This document shows, piece by piece, positions 25,441-34,979 of a stretch of DNA of 64,000 bases. The stretch's first letter is position 1, and the number at the start of each line of letters is the position of its first letter. The stretch is from assembly GCA_044355655.1 (NCBI GenBank), contig JBIKXS010000009.1, positions 1 to 64,000 of the forward strand, written 5' to 3'. The translations under genes and the position numbers were made by a program. Under the pieces are notes generated by a model that was not told where the DNA came from, ran no database searches, and saw only the letters and a list, made by a program, of their open reading frames with translations. This DNA comes from UBA3064 sp023258775 (lineage in GTDB: Bacteria > Pseudomonadota > Gammaproteobacteria > Burkholderiales > Burkholderiaceae_E).

Positions 25441-26562
25441 ATGTCAGAGGCCTCTCCATCCTCGAGGTATAGCGCCTCGGCTTCGTTTCGCCACAATCAA
25501 GCGCCAATCGACGCCGTGTTGATGGTTCAGTTGGGCACGCCTGAAGCTGCAGAACCTGCTGCGGTCCGCCGCTATCTCGCCCAATTTCTATCCGATCCGC
25601 GAGTTGTTGAGATCCCGCGGCTCTTATGGATGATGATTCTTCACGGCATCATTCTGCGCTTTCGTCCTGCTGCCTCCGCAAAAAAATATGCATCGATATG
25701 GACCGAAAATGGCTCACCGCTGGCCTTACACACCATTGCTCAAGCGAATGCCTTGGCCAAGCGTATGCAATCAACTCATCCAGGGCTTACAGTTCGCTAT
25801 GCAATGCGATACGGGGAGCCTTCGATTTCGAGGGTGATGCGCGAGCTTCGCGAGCAAGGCATGCAACGCTTGTTGGTCCTGCCGCTTTATCCGCAATACG
25901 CAGCTTCAACAACAGCAACCGTTTGGGATGAGGTTTTCACAGAACTAAAACGTTGGCGTAACTTGCCCGAGTTGCGGATGGTGCGCAACTTTCATCGCGA
26001 CCAAGCCTATATCGATTCGCTGGCAAACCGCATTCGTGAGCACTGGGCAATCAAAGGTCGTGGGGAAAAGTTAGTCTTCAGCTTTCACGGGGTACCGAAG
26101 CGAAGCCTGCTGCTTGGCGATCCGTATCACTGCGAGTGTCATGTCACCGCCCGACTGCTCGCTCAAGCCTTGGGGCTTGCGCCTGATGCTTATCAACTCA
26201 CCTTCCAGTCGCGATTTGGCCGAGCCGAGTGGTTGCAACCCTACACTGAACCTACACTGATCGAGCTCGCGAAACAAGGTGTCAGGCGGGTCGATGTGTT
26301 TTGCCCAGGATTTGTTTCAGATTGTCTTGAAACCCTCGAAGAAATAGCCCAAGAAGCCAAGCATGCCTTTATCGAAGCAGGTGGAGAGCATTTCGAATAC
26401 ATCAGTTGCGTGAACGATCGCACTGACTTCATCGAGGCACTTGCACAACGCGTACAGGCGAGCACAAGCGATTGGCAATCGCTCCAGTCTCGAGAATCCG
26501 TGAGCGCGAGCGCTGCTGAAGAGCGGCTTAAGCGCGCCAAAGCACTCGGTGCAGATCGCTAA
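25441..26562 (+). CDS. hemH: Ferrochelatase
   Basis: Inserts Fe2+ into protoporphyrin IX, the last step of heme synthesis, 373 residues from ATG 25441. N-terminal core VLMVQLGTPEAAEP, central LPLYPQYAASTTATVWDEV, catalytic-site region SFHGVPKRSLLLGDPYHCEC (His near residue 211), and the C-terminal glutamate segment CLETLEEIAQEA. The frame extends 54 codons upstream through the 33-bp repeat; that extension is basic and unlike ferrochelatases, so the internal ATG is preferred. The hrcA-hemH-grpE order is common in this group. Confidence 0.94.
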   Translation: MSEASPSSRYSASASFRHNQAPIDAVLMVQLGTPEAAEPAAVRRYLAQFLSDPRVVEIPRLLWMMILHGIILRFRPAASAKKYASIWTENGSPLALHTIAQANALAKRMQSTHPGLTVRYAMRYGEPSISRVMRELREQGMQRLLVLPLYPQYAASTTATVWDEVFTELKRWRNLPELRMVRNFHRDQAYIDSLANRIREHWAIKGRGEKLVFSFHGVPKRSLLLGDPYHCECHVTARLLAQALGLAPDAYQLTFQSRFGRAEWLQPYTEPTLIELAKQGVRRVDVFCPGFVSDCLETLEEIAQEAKHAFIEAGGEHFEYISCVNDRTDFIEALAQRVQASTSDWQSLQSRESVSASAAEERLKRAKALGADR

Positions 26563-26605
26563 GTCGTGTTCTTCGCTCTACGGTCGAATTTAGCCACCAG
26601 ACGGA

Positions 26606-26633
26606 CTTGAAACCTAGCATCGATGCCCCAAAT
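26606..26633 (+). promoter_or_regulatory. Sigma-32 (RpoH) type heat-shock promoter of grpE-dnaK-dnaJ
   Basis: CTTGAAA at 26606-26612, a 13-base spacer, and CCCCAAAT at 26626-26633 closely match the E. coli sigma-32 consensus (CTTGAAA, 11-16 bases, CCCCATNT). It sits 34 bp before the grpE ATG. Confidence 0.82.
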
Positions 26634-26667
26634 GCTCATTTGTTCGGCATTTAAATAAGGTTAAGTG

Positions 26668-27312
26668 ATGTCAACTTCTTCTTCAAATGATTCTCAGGCG
26701 GCGTCCGGGCAGGCAAATACCGATTTGCACGCAGGAAAGTCACAGGTAGGACCAAGCGTAAGCGATGGTTCCCCGGAAAGTCAGCACGACGCCCCCGCTG
26801 CGTCCCAATCAAGCTCAGTGCAGTCTGAAAGCTCCGAAGACTCCTCCGGCCTGGTTCAAGAGCTTGAGCAGTTGCGTGCGCAAGTTAAAGGCGCCCAGGA
26901 GCAGGCGCTGCGGGCGATGGCTGAGATGGAAAATTTGCGCAAACGCACTGCCAATGAAGTCAGTAATGCGCACAAATACGCGGTTGAATCTTTTGCCGAA
27001 TCCTTGGTTCCGGTGCTTGATAGCTTGGAGCTGTCCTTGAAGGTCGATAAGCCCACGGTCGAGACCCTAAAAGAAGGTGCTGAGGCAACCTTGCGACTCC
27101 TTAATGCTGCTTTTGAGAAAAATCATCTCGTTGCGATTGAACCTGCTGGTGAACGTTTTGACCCAAACCGTCATCAGGCGATTTCGATGGTGCCAGGCTC
27201 GTCGGTGTCACCCGCTGTATCAGCTAATCATGTGGTCACCGTATTGCAAAAGGGCTATCTCATCCACGATCGTGTCTTGCGTCCAGCACTCGTCACGGTT
27301 GCCCAAGCCTAG
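26668..27312 (+). CDS. grpE: Nucleotide exchange factor GrpE
   Basis: Exchange factor for DnaK, 214 residues. A Ser/Gln-rich disordered N-terminus (residues 1-65), a long coiled coil with AEMENLRKRTANEV, then the beta domain with FDPNRHQAISMVPGS and VVTVLQKGYLIHDRVLRPALV. ATG 26668 is preferred to the overlapping GTG at 26665; AAGG stands upstream. The sigma-32-type promoter precedes it. Confidence 0.96.
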   Translation: MSTSSSNDSQAASGQANTDLHAGKSQVGPSVSDGSPESQHDAPAASQSSSVQSESSEDSSGLVQELEQLRAQVKGAQEQALRAMAEMENLRKRTANEVSNAHKYAVESFAESLVPVLDSLELSLKVDKPTVETLKEGAEATLRLLNAAFEKNHLVAIEPAGERFDPNRHQAISMVPGSSVSPAVSANHVVTVLQKGYLIHDRVLRPALVTVAQA

Positions 27313-27327
27313 CTAAGTTTGCTTAGC
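27312..27327 (+). other. Small hairpin between grpE and dnaK
   Basis: GCTAAG-TTTG-CTTAGC forms a six-base-pair stem right at the grpE stop codon. No T-tract follows, so it is more likely an mRNA processing or stability element than a terminator. Confidence 0.35.
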
Positions 27328-27412
27328 GCAGGACAAATTGATCTTGTGATCCAGTGTAGCTGCCACCATATCTTAATCACTTCAGTATTCAGAATCTTCA
27401 AGGATTTTAATC

Positions 27413-29359
<1,947 letters not shown>

Positions 29360-29380
29360 TCGGCCCATTGAAGGTAGAAC

Positions 29381-30502
29381 ATGGCCAAACGTGATTATTA
29401 CGAAGTGCTCGGTGTTGCTAAAAACGGCAGCGACGATGACATCAAAAAAGCTTATCGAAAGTTGGCGATGAAGTTTCACCCGGACCGTAATCCGGGTGAC
29501 AAGACCGCCGAGGATAAGTTTAAGGAACTCAATGAGGCCTACGCCGTGCTGTCGGATGCACAAAAGCGTGAGACCTATGATCGTTTTGGCCATGCCGGGC
29601 TCGACCCATCGCAAGGTGGTGGTGGATTTGGTCGCGGTGGGGCGGATTTCGCCGATGTGTTTGGTGATATTTTTGGTGACATTTTCGGCGGTCGCGGGCA
29701 ACGCGGTGGTCGCAGCAACGTATATCGCGGCGCAGACCTGCGCTACTCAATGGAGATCAGCCTTGAGCAGGCAGCCCGGGGTTTTGCCACCGAAATCAGG
29801 GTGCCGTCCTGGGAGAAATGCGAGATCTGTTCTGGTAGCGGTGCAAAACCTGGAACAAAACCAGAAACCTGCGGTACCTGCGGAGGCTCTGGCAACGTTC
29901 GCGCTCAACAAGGTTTTTTCTCGATCCAGCAAACATGTCCAACCTGTCATGGCACCGGACGGATGATTCCGAATCCTTGCGCCAGTTGTGATGGTGTGGG
30001 GCGCACCAAGCGGACTAAAACCCTCGAAGTGAAAATTCCGGCGGGTATCGATGATGGCATGCGTATCCGCTCTTCAGGTAACGGCGAACCCGGCGTAAAC
30101 GGTGGACCTTCTGGTGACCTCTACGTTGAAATCCATGTGCGCGAGCACCCTGTGTTTCAGCGCGACGGCGATGATTTACATGTTGTTGTTCCTGTTCGTA
30201 TGACGATGGCAGCGCTCGGTGGGCGATTGAAGGTTCCAACGCTTGATGGCAGTGTTGAAATCGATCTGCCTGAGGGCACCCAGCCTGGGCGGAAATTGCG
30301 CTTGAAAGCCAAAGGCATCAAGGGAGTCCGCTCTCAAGAAGTTGGCGATTTATACGCCCATATTGAAATCGAAACGCCGGTCCGGCTGACTGATCGTCAA
30401 CGCGAATTGCTTGCCGAACTGGATCGGTCTTTATTGGATAACGATAGACATAGCCCCAAGGAAAAGTCCTGGACCGATAAAGTGAAGGATTTTTTTAAGT
30501 AA
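29381..30502 (+). CDS. dnaJ: Chaperone protein DnaJ (Hsp40)
   Basis: 373 residues. J domain with the HPD motif in MKFHPDRNPGD (about residues 30-40), Gly/Phe-rich linker, four CxxCxGxG zinc repeats (CEICSGSG, CGTCGGSG, CPTCHGTG, CASCDGVG; about residues 147-207), and the C-terminal substrate domain. It lies 21 bp after dnaK and closes the heat-shock operon; the next gene is convergent. Confidence 0.99.
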   Translation: MAKRDYYEVLGVAKNGSDDDIKKAYRKLAMKFHPDRNPGDKTAEDKFKELNEAYAVLSDAQKRETYDRFGHAGLDPSQGGGGFGRGGADFADVFGDIFGDIFGGRGQRGGRSNVYRGADLRYSMEISLEQAARGFATEIRVPSWEKCEICSGSGAKPGTKPETCGTCGGSGNVRAQQGFFSIQQTCPTCHGTGRMIPNPCASCDGVGRTKRTKTLEVKIPAGIDDGMRIRSSGNGEPGVNGGPSGDLYVEIHVREHPVFQRDGDDLHVVVPVRMTMAALGGRLKVPTLDGSVEIDLPEGTQPGRKLRLKAKGIKGVRSQEVGDLYAHIEIETPVRLTDRQRELLAELDRSLLDNDRHSPKEKSWTDKVKDFFK

Positions 30503-30537
30503 TTAACTTAATATTGATCTTTCTTTAATCCTTCTTT

Positions 30538-31551
30538 TTACCAGGCCATTTGAGCCTGCATGGCCAGGCTCCCATCGGTCTTTTCGATGGCGCAGTCGGT
30601 GATGTGAATCGCTTGCTCGAGCCCCCCCTTGTTGTTTTGCATAGCAAGGTCGTACCCGCGGTTTGAGAGCTGTGAAAAAAGCAAACTTTCCTTACTCAAT
30701 GACCTGGAAGGCTTTGCAATGACTTCAATGAGGTCGCCATCAAAAACGGGCGATAGCGCACGAAAGGCAAAGAAGGCTGGTCTTTTGGATGCTGCCTGAA
30801 ACCATGCAAGTGTGCCCATTAAACACGCCATCAAGGGCCCATGCACGATCAGACCAGGATACTTCTCGACCTCAATACAATGGCGGCGATCGTAGTGAAT
30901 TTTATGGCTGTTAAAAGTGAGTGCCGAATAGCGAAACAATAATACTTCGTCGGCTTGCATTGTGCATCGCACTTCATCGGAACCCTTGCCTGCAGCAAGT
31001 TCTGTGGCTTGTAACAAATTCATGGGCCAGACGTTGGCCTGGTAAGCAGGCTTAGGTTGCGGCGATTCGATCTTAGGAATATCACGATAAACAATATCGT
31101 GCTCTTCATCGATGACAAGCTGATCGCCACGCTTCCACTGATGCTTCACGGTTACAAATACAAGCTGACCGCTGCGACCTGCCTTCGATTCGACCGAGCG
31201 GACGGTTGACTGCCGGCTGATCGGATCTCCGATCGTGAAGTCCTCATGCCACTGCAACCTGCTTCCTGCCCACATCCGCCGTGGTAGCGGCACAGGGGGC
31301 AAAAATCCTCCCCTAGCAGTATGACCATCAGGTCCTGCCTGATGCATCGCCGAAATCGGCGTTGCAAAGATCCAGTGCCAAAGAGGAGGCAGCACACTAG
31401 CCTGCTGAAAAATTTTGTGATCCAAATCGAGACTTGCGGCAAGTTGTTGAACCCTTTGCTGATCGACTCGATCCTGGGCAAATTCGTTGCGACCAACCCA
31501 AGCATTCAAAGACACTAGATCGATATCATTCTGATTGCTTTCGCTCACCAC
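30538..31551 (-). CDS. MaoC/HTD2-like acyl-thioester dehydratase
   Basis: 337 residues with an N-terminal FAS1-like dehydratase half and a C-terminal hot-dog half. The hydratase motif region is FRYSALTFNSHKIHYDRRHC followed by YPGLIVHGPLMACLMG (about residues 205-250), as in HTD2 and mesaconyl-C4-CoA hydratase-like proteins. It likely hydrates or dehydrates a CoA thioester; the substrate is unknown. The start is a GTG at 31551 with AAGGGG upstream (a second GTG follows). It is 40 bp downstream of a crotonase gene on the same strand, so the two may act in the same acyl-CoA pathway. Confidence 0.82.
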   Translation of the reverse strand: MVSESNQNDIDLVSLNAWVGRNEFAQDRVDQQRVQQLAASLDLDHKIFQQASVLPPLWHWIFATPISAMHQAGPDGHTARGGFLPPVPLPRRMWAGSRLQWHEDFTIGDPISRQSTVRSVESKAGRSGQLVFVTVKHQWKRGDQLVIDEEHDIVYRDIPKIESPQPKPAYQANVWPMNLLQATELAAGKGSDEVRCTMQADEVLLFRYSALTFNSHKIHYDRRHCIEVEKYPGLIVHGPLMACLMGTLAWFQAASKRPAFFAFRALSPVFDGDLIEVIAKPSRSLSKESLLFSQLSNRGYDLAMQNNKGGLEQAIHITDCAIEKTDGSLAMQAQMAW

Positions 31552-31566
31552 CTTTTCGCCCCTTAC

Positions 31567-31606
31567 GCTTATTACTTTCCTCTAAAGCTTATTACTTTCC
31601 TTTAAA
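31567..31606. repeat. 20-bp tandem duplication at the end of the crotonase gene
   Basis: Two adjacent 20-bp copies (31567-31586 and 31587-31606) differ at one base. The right copy contains the last codons and stop of the crotonase gene (minus strand); the left copy repeats that sequence downstream of the stop. Confidence 0.95.
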
Positions 31607-32389
31607 CACTGCAGGCCGGCGCTCTTTAAACGAAGCGATGCCTTCTGAAGCATCTTCAGACGCTGCAAGCGCGGATTGCACGTTTCGGAACGCTGCAATG
31701 GCTTGATCGCGCCCATGCTCAACCGACAAAAGCAAATTGCGCCGGCTAGCAACGACCGCCAAAGGCGCGTTTGCAGCAATAAGCTCTGCAAGCTCGCGCG
31801 CACGGGCAAAGAGTTTTTCCGCTGGAACAATTTCTTGCACATAGCCGACGCGCAAGGCCTCTTGCGCGCCAAATTCGCCAGCGACAAGCAGATGGTATAG
31901 GGCTGTACCCGTACCAGCGCGCTCAGCCATCCGGACTGTGGCGCCGCCAGTTGCCATAATTCCCCGCTTGACTTCAAGTTGCGAAAACCTGCAGTTATCC
32001 GCGGCAACCACCATGTCGGCAGCAAGCATCAACTCGATGCCAAGCGTGTAGCAAATGCCTTGAACTGCCGCAACAACCGGCTTGCTGCGTCTGGGTTCGC
32101 GCAAGTCAAAGGGGTCAACCAGCTCGACAGGCCACATCGAGCGGCCTTCGCGCATTGCCTCAGCCCATCGAGGCAGGTCGAGGCCACCGGTGAAATGCTC
32201 GCCCTCGGCACACAAGACGCCAACCCGCAAGTCGGGATCATGCTCGAGTCGTGTATAGGCTTGCGCTAGCGCCAAGCCCATTTCAGGGGTAAAGCCGTTT
32301 CGCTTTTCAGGCCGATTGATTTTGATAACCAGGCAATGACCCTCAGCTACGACGTCAATACGACCCAGATTGGCTTGCTGTTGTTCCAA
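31592..32389 (-). CDS. Enoyl-CoA hydratase/isomerase family protein (crotonase)
   Basis: 265 residues. Oxyanion-hole segments: LCAEGEHFTGGLDL (about residues 60-73) and VVAAVQGICYTLGIELMLAADMVVA. The start is a TTG at 32389, chosen because AAAGGAG stands six bases upstream and the length is then normal for the family. The frame runs further upstream across the divergent hemL start. The exact acyl-CoA substrate is not evident. Confidence 0.92.
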   Translation of the reverse strand: MEQQQANLGRIDVVAEGHCLVIKINRPEKRNGFTPEMGLALAQAYTRLEHDPDLRVGVLCAEGEHFTGGLDLPRWAEAMREGRSMWPVELVDPFDLREPRRSKPVVAAVQGICYTLGIELMLAADMVVAADNCRFSQLEVKRGIMATGGATVRMAERAGTGTALYHLLVAGEFGAQEALRVGYVQEIVPAEKLFARARELAELIAANAPLAVVASRRNLLLSVEHGRDQAIAAFRNVQSALAASEDASEGIASFKERRPAVFKGK

Positions 32390-32505
32390 GGCGTTCTCCT
32401 TTGATGGCCAGCCGATATGAAAACGGGTTATTCTCGTTGCATCAGTGCTGGCGAAGCAAGTGCTTGCGATCGCCCGCGATCCGATAAGCGAGGGGAGTGA
32501 AGCAA
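32390..32505. other. Divergent intergenic region crotonase/hemL
   Basis: 116 bp that must hold both promoters. Ribosome binding sites for both genes are clear (AAAGGAG on minus, GAGGGGAG on plus); no convincing -35/-10 pair was identified. Confidence 0.35.
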
Positions 32506-33795
32506 ATGACGATAGGTAGCAATGCGGCCGAGTTCGCAAGAGCACAACAAAGTTTGGTGGGTGGCGTCAATAGTGCTGTTCGCGCGTTTAGAGCGGTTGG
32601 TGGCATACCACGCTTTATCCAGCGTGCAGAAGGCGCTTACATGTGGGATGTTGAAGGGCAACGCTATATTGATTATCTCGGATCGTGGGGGCCTATGATT
32701 GTTGGCCAATCGCATCCCAAAGTGGTCAAAGCGGTCCAGGATGCTGCAACCCGAGGTCTGTCCTACGGTGCACCTAATGTGATGGAAACTGAGCTTGCCG
32801 AACGGATTAAGGCCTTGCATCCACATATTGAGCGGGTTAGATTTACCAGCTCAGGTACTGAGGCGGCGATGTCTGCGCTACGCCTTGCCCGCGGCGCTAC
32901 GGGACGAACGAAAATTATTAAATTTGAAGGCTGTTACCACGGGACTGCTGACAGCCTTTTGGTGAAGGCAGGCTCGGGTGCACTCGCCTTCGGTACGCCG
33001 AGCTCGGCTGGCGTGCCCGCCGATCTTGCTCAGCATACGCTAGTTGCAAGTTATAACGATTTGCCGAGTGTGCAAGCATTTTTTGAACAGTATCCGTATC
33101 AGATCGCTTGTGTCATGGTCGAGCCACTGCCAGGCAATATGAATTTGATGATGCCCGACGATGGGTTTCTTGAGGGTTTGCAGGCGATTTGTCGCGACGA
33201 TGGCGCATTACTGATTTTCGATGAGGTCATGAGTGGCTTTCGTGTGGCCTTGGGCGGCGCTCAGGAAGTCACCGGTATCACGCCCGACTTATCGGCCTTT
33301 GGCAAGGTTATCGGTGGTGGCATGCCCGTTGGAGCATTTGGTGGGCCGGCCTCGGTCATGGAACATATGGCACCGCTTGGGCCGGTGTATCAGGCGGGTA
33401 CCTTATCGGGTAATCCGATTGCCATGGCAGCAGGTCTTGCAACACTCGATCTCATTGCTGAGCCTGGCTTTTTCGCGGATCTATCTGAGAAAACAACAAG
33501 GCTCGTAAAAGGGCTCATCGAAGCTGCAGCCAAACACCGGGTTGCCTTTAGTGCGCGCAGCGTTGGTGGCATGGCAGGCATGTACTTTATGTCGCAGGCA
33601 CCGCGGAATTTTGCAGACATCCAGACTCAGGACAGTGAAGCCTTCAAGCGATTTTTTCACCGCATGCTTGAGCAGGGAATCTACTTTCCGCCTTCAACAG
33701 TTGAGGCCTTTTTCACCTCGTCGGCACTTAGCGAGGCGGATATCGCTTTCACCCTTGAGGCTGCCGACAGGGCCTTTGCCGAGGAGGCAAACTAG
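32506..33795 (+). CDS. hemL: Glutamate-1-semialdehyde 2,1-aminomutase
   Basis: PLP enzyme making 5-aminolevulinate in the C5 heme pathway, 429 residues. Family N-terminus SLVGGVNSAVRAFRAVGG, PLP-phosphate site SSGTEAAMSALRLAR, the Asp of FDEVMSGFR, and the lysine in LSAFGKVIGGGMPVGAFGG (about residues 262-280). The ATG at 32506 has GAGGGGAG upstream; a GTG three codons earlier is in frame. Confidence 0.98.
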   Translation: MTIGSNAAEFARAQQSLVGGVNSAVRAFRAVGGIPRFIQRAEGAYMWDVEGQRYIDYLGSWGPMIVGQSHPKVVKAVQDAATRGLSYGAPNVMETELAERIKALHPHIERVRFTSSGTEAAMSALRLARGATGRTKIIKFEGCYHGTADSLLVKAGSGALAFGTPSSAGVPADLAQHTLVASYNDLPSVQAFFEQYPYQIACVMVEPLPGNMNLMMPDDGFLEGLQAICRDDGALLIFDEVMSGFRVALGGAQEVTGITPDLSAFGKVIGGGMPVGAFGGPASVMEHMAPLGPVYQAGTLSGNPIAMAAGLATLDLIAEPGFFADLSEKTTRLVKGLIEAAAKHRVAFSARSVGGMAGMYFMSQAPRNFADIQTQDSEAFKRFFHRMLEQGIYFPPSTVEAFFTSSALSEADIAFTLEAADRAFAEEAN

Positions 33796-33798
33796 GTT

Positions 33799-33890
33799 TT
33801 CGTGTCGATACTGTCTCGGCCTTCGTGTTGATACTGTCTCGGCCTTCGTGTCGATACCGTCTACGCCTTCGTGTCGATACCCTCTAGGCC
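33799..33890. repeat. 23-bp tandem repeat, four copies, between hemL and fabI
   Basis: Units at 33799-33821, 33822-33844, 33845-33867 and 33868-33890, all beginning TTCGTGT and containing GATAC, with scattered substitutions. It starts four bases after the hemL stop and lies at the junction of two convergent genes. Confidence 0.95.
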
Positions 33891-33928
33891 TTCGCTGCTG
33901 GGGACTGCCATGCAATCCCCCATGCCGC

Positions 33929-34720
33929 TTAGGCCTCTCCGCCAATGCCGCTTGCAACCCAATGAAAGCCACCGTCAACATAAAGAATCTCGCCAGTCAT
34001 GGCCCGCGATAGATCTGAAAGTAAAAACGAAGCCACGTTACCAACATCTTCAGTGTCGATATTGCGTCGGATAGGCGCGTTTTGCTGTACATGTTCTAGA
34101 ATTTTAGAAAACCCCTTGATGCCACTGGCAGCTAAGGTTTTGATGGGGCCCGCGGAGATCGCATTGACGCGAATACCGCGCGGACCAAGCGAAGCTGCAA
34201 GATAGCGAACCCCGGCTTCGAGGCTGGCTTTTGCAAGGCCCATGGTGTTGTAGTTGGGAACCATGCGCTCTGCGCCAAGATAAGAGAGCGTGACGACCGA
34301 GGCAGGTCCTTGGCCCATGAGTTGTTGAGCCTGTTTACAAACCGCAATCAAGCTATACGCTGATACATCATGGGCGATCCGAAAGGCTTCCCTCGAAGCG
34401 CCCTCCAAGAAATCACCTGAAATCGCTTCGCGAGGCGCATAGGCAATTGCGTGGACTAAACCGTCTAAATGATCCCAATGACCTGCAAGCTCGGTAAATA
34501 GACTGGCAATTGCGTTGTCATCGCTCACATCGCAAGGAAATACCATTGAACTTCCGAGGGAACTGGCAAGTTCCTTGACCCGTTGCTCAAAACGCTCGTT
34601 TTGGTAGGTGAAGGCTAAGCTTGCACCCTGATCGGCGCAGGATTTGGCAATGCCATAAGCAATAGAACGGTTGGATAAGACGCCCATGATCAAAATCTTT
34701 TTTTCTTTCAACAACCCCAT
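33929..34720 (-). CDS. fabI: Enoyl-[acyl-carrier-protein] reductase (NADH)
   Basis: Last reductive step of fatty acid elongation, 263 residues. Nucleotide site KKILIMGVLSNRSIAYGIA at the N-terminus, and the FabI active site Tyr-(Xaa)6-Lys in YNTMGLAKASLE (about residues 156-167), with an earlier Tyr in TLSYLGAERMV. The ATG has GGGAG six bases upstream. Downstream on its strand is the 23-bp repeat and convergent hemL. Confidence 0.97.
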   Translation of the reverse strand: MGLLKEKKILIMGVLSNRSIAYGIAKSCADQGASLAFTYQNERFEQRVKELASSLGSSMVFPCDVSDDNAIASLFTELAGHWDHLDGLVHAIAYAPREAISGDFLEGASREAFRIAHDVSAYSLIAVCKQAQQLMGQGPASVVTLSYLGAERMVPNYNTMGLAKASLEAGVRYLAASLGPRGIRVNAISAGPIKTLAASGIKGFSKILEHVQQNAPIRRNIDTEDVGNVASFLLSDLSRAMTGEILYVDGGFHWVASGIGGEA

Positions 34721-34790
34721 GATTCACTCCCAAAGCAGTATCGATTAGGCGGGCTAAAACAAGTCAAGCAGACAAAACCAGCAAAAAGCA

Positions 34791-34835
34791 AGCCGAGCGA
34801 GCCGAGCGAGCCGAGCAAGCTGAGCAAGCTGAGCA
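34791..34835. repeat. 9-bp tandem repeat, five copies, upstream of the ABC transporter cluster
   Basis: Five consecutive nonamers: three AGCCGAGCG/A followed by two AGCTGAGCA. It lies in the 259-bp gap between the divergent fabI gene and the first binding-protein gene, where promoters for both should be. Confidence 0.9.
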
Positions 34836-34979
34836 AGCATACCCTGCCCCGACAACCTTGGCATTGGCTTGAATATGCCGGGCTTGGCGATAAACTCTGC
34901 ACTCAAACATTGGTCCAGCGTTGCTTGCCTGGTATGGTTTCGCCAGGGCGGGATCCGTGAACTGTACAGGGGAACTTGT

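Noticed and set aside
27312..27327. Rho-independent terminator after grpE
   Set aside because: Short six-pair stem with no T-tract, inside the heat-shock operon.
32390..32545. N-terminal extension of the crotonase from an ATG at 32545
   Set aside because: It crosses the hemL start, gives an atypical leader, and the TTG at 32389 has a far better ribosome binding site.
33799..33890. CRISPR array
   Set aside because: The 23-bp units touch each other with no spacers, and no cas genes are present.
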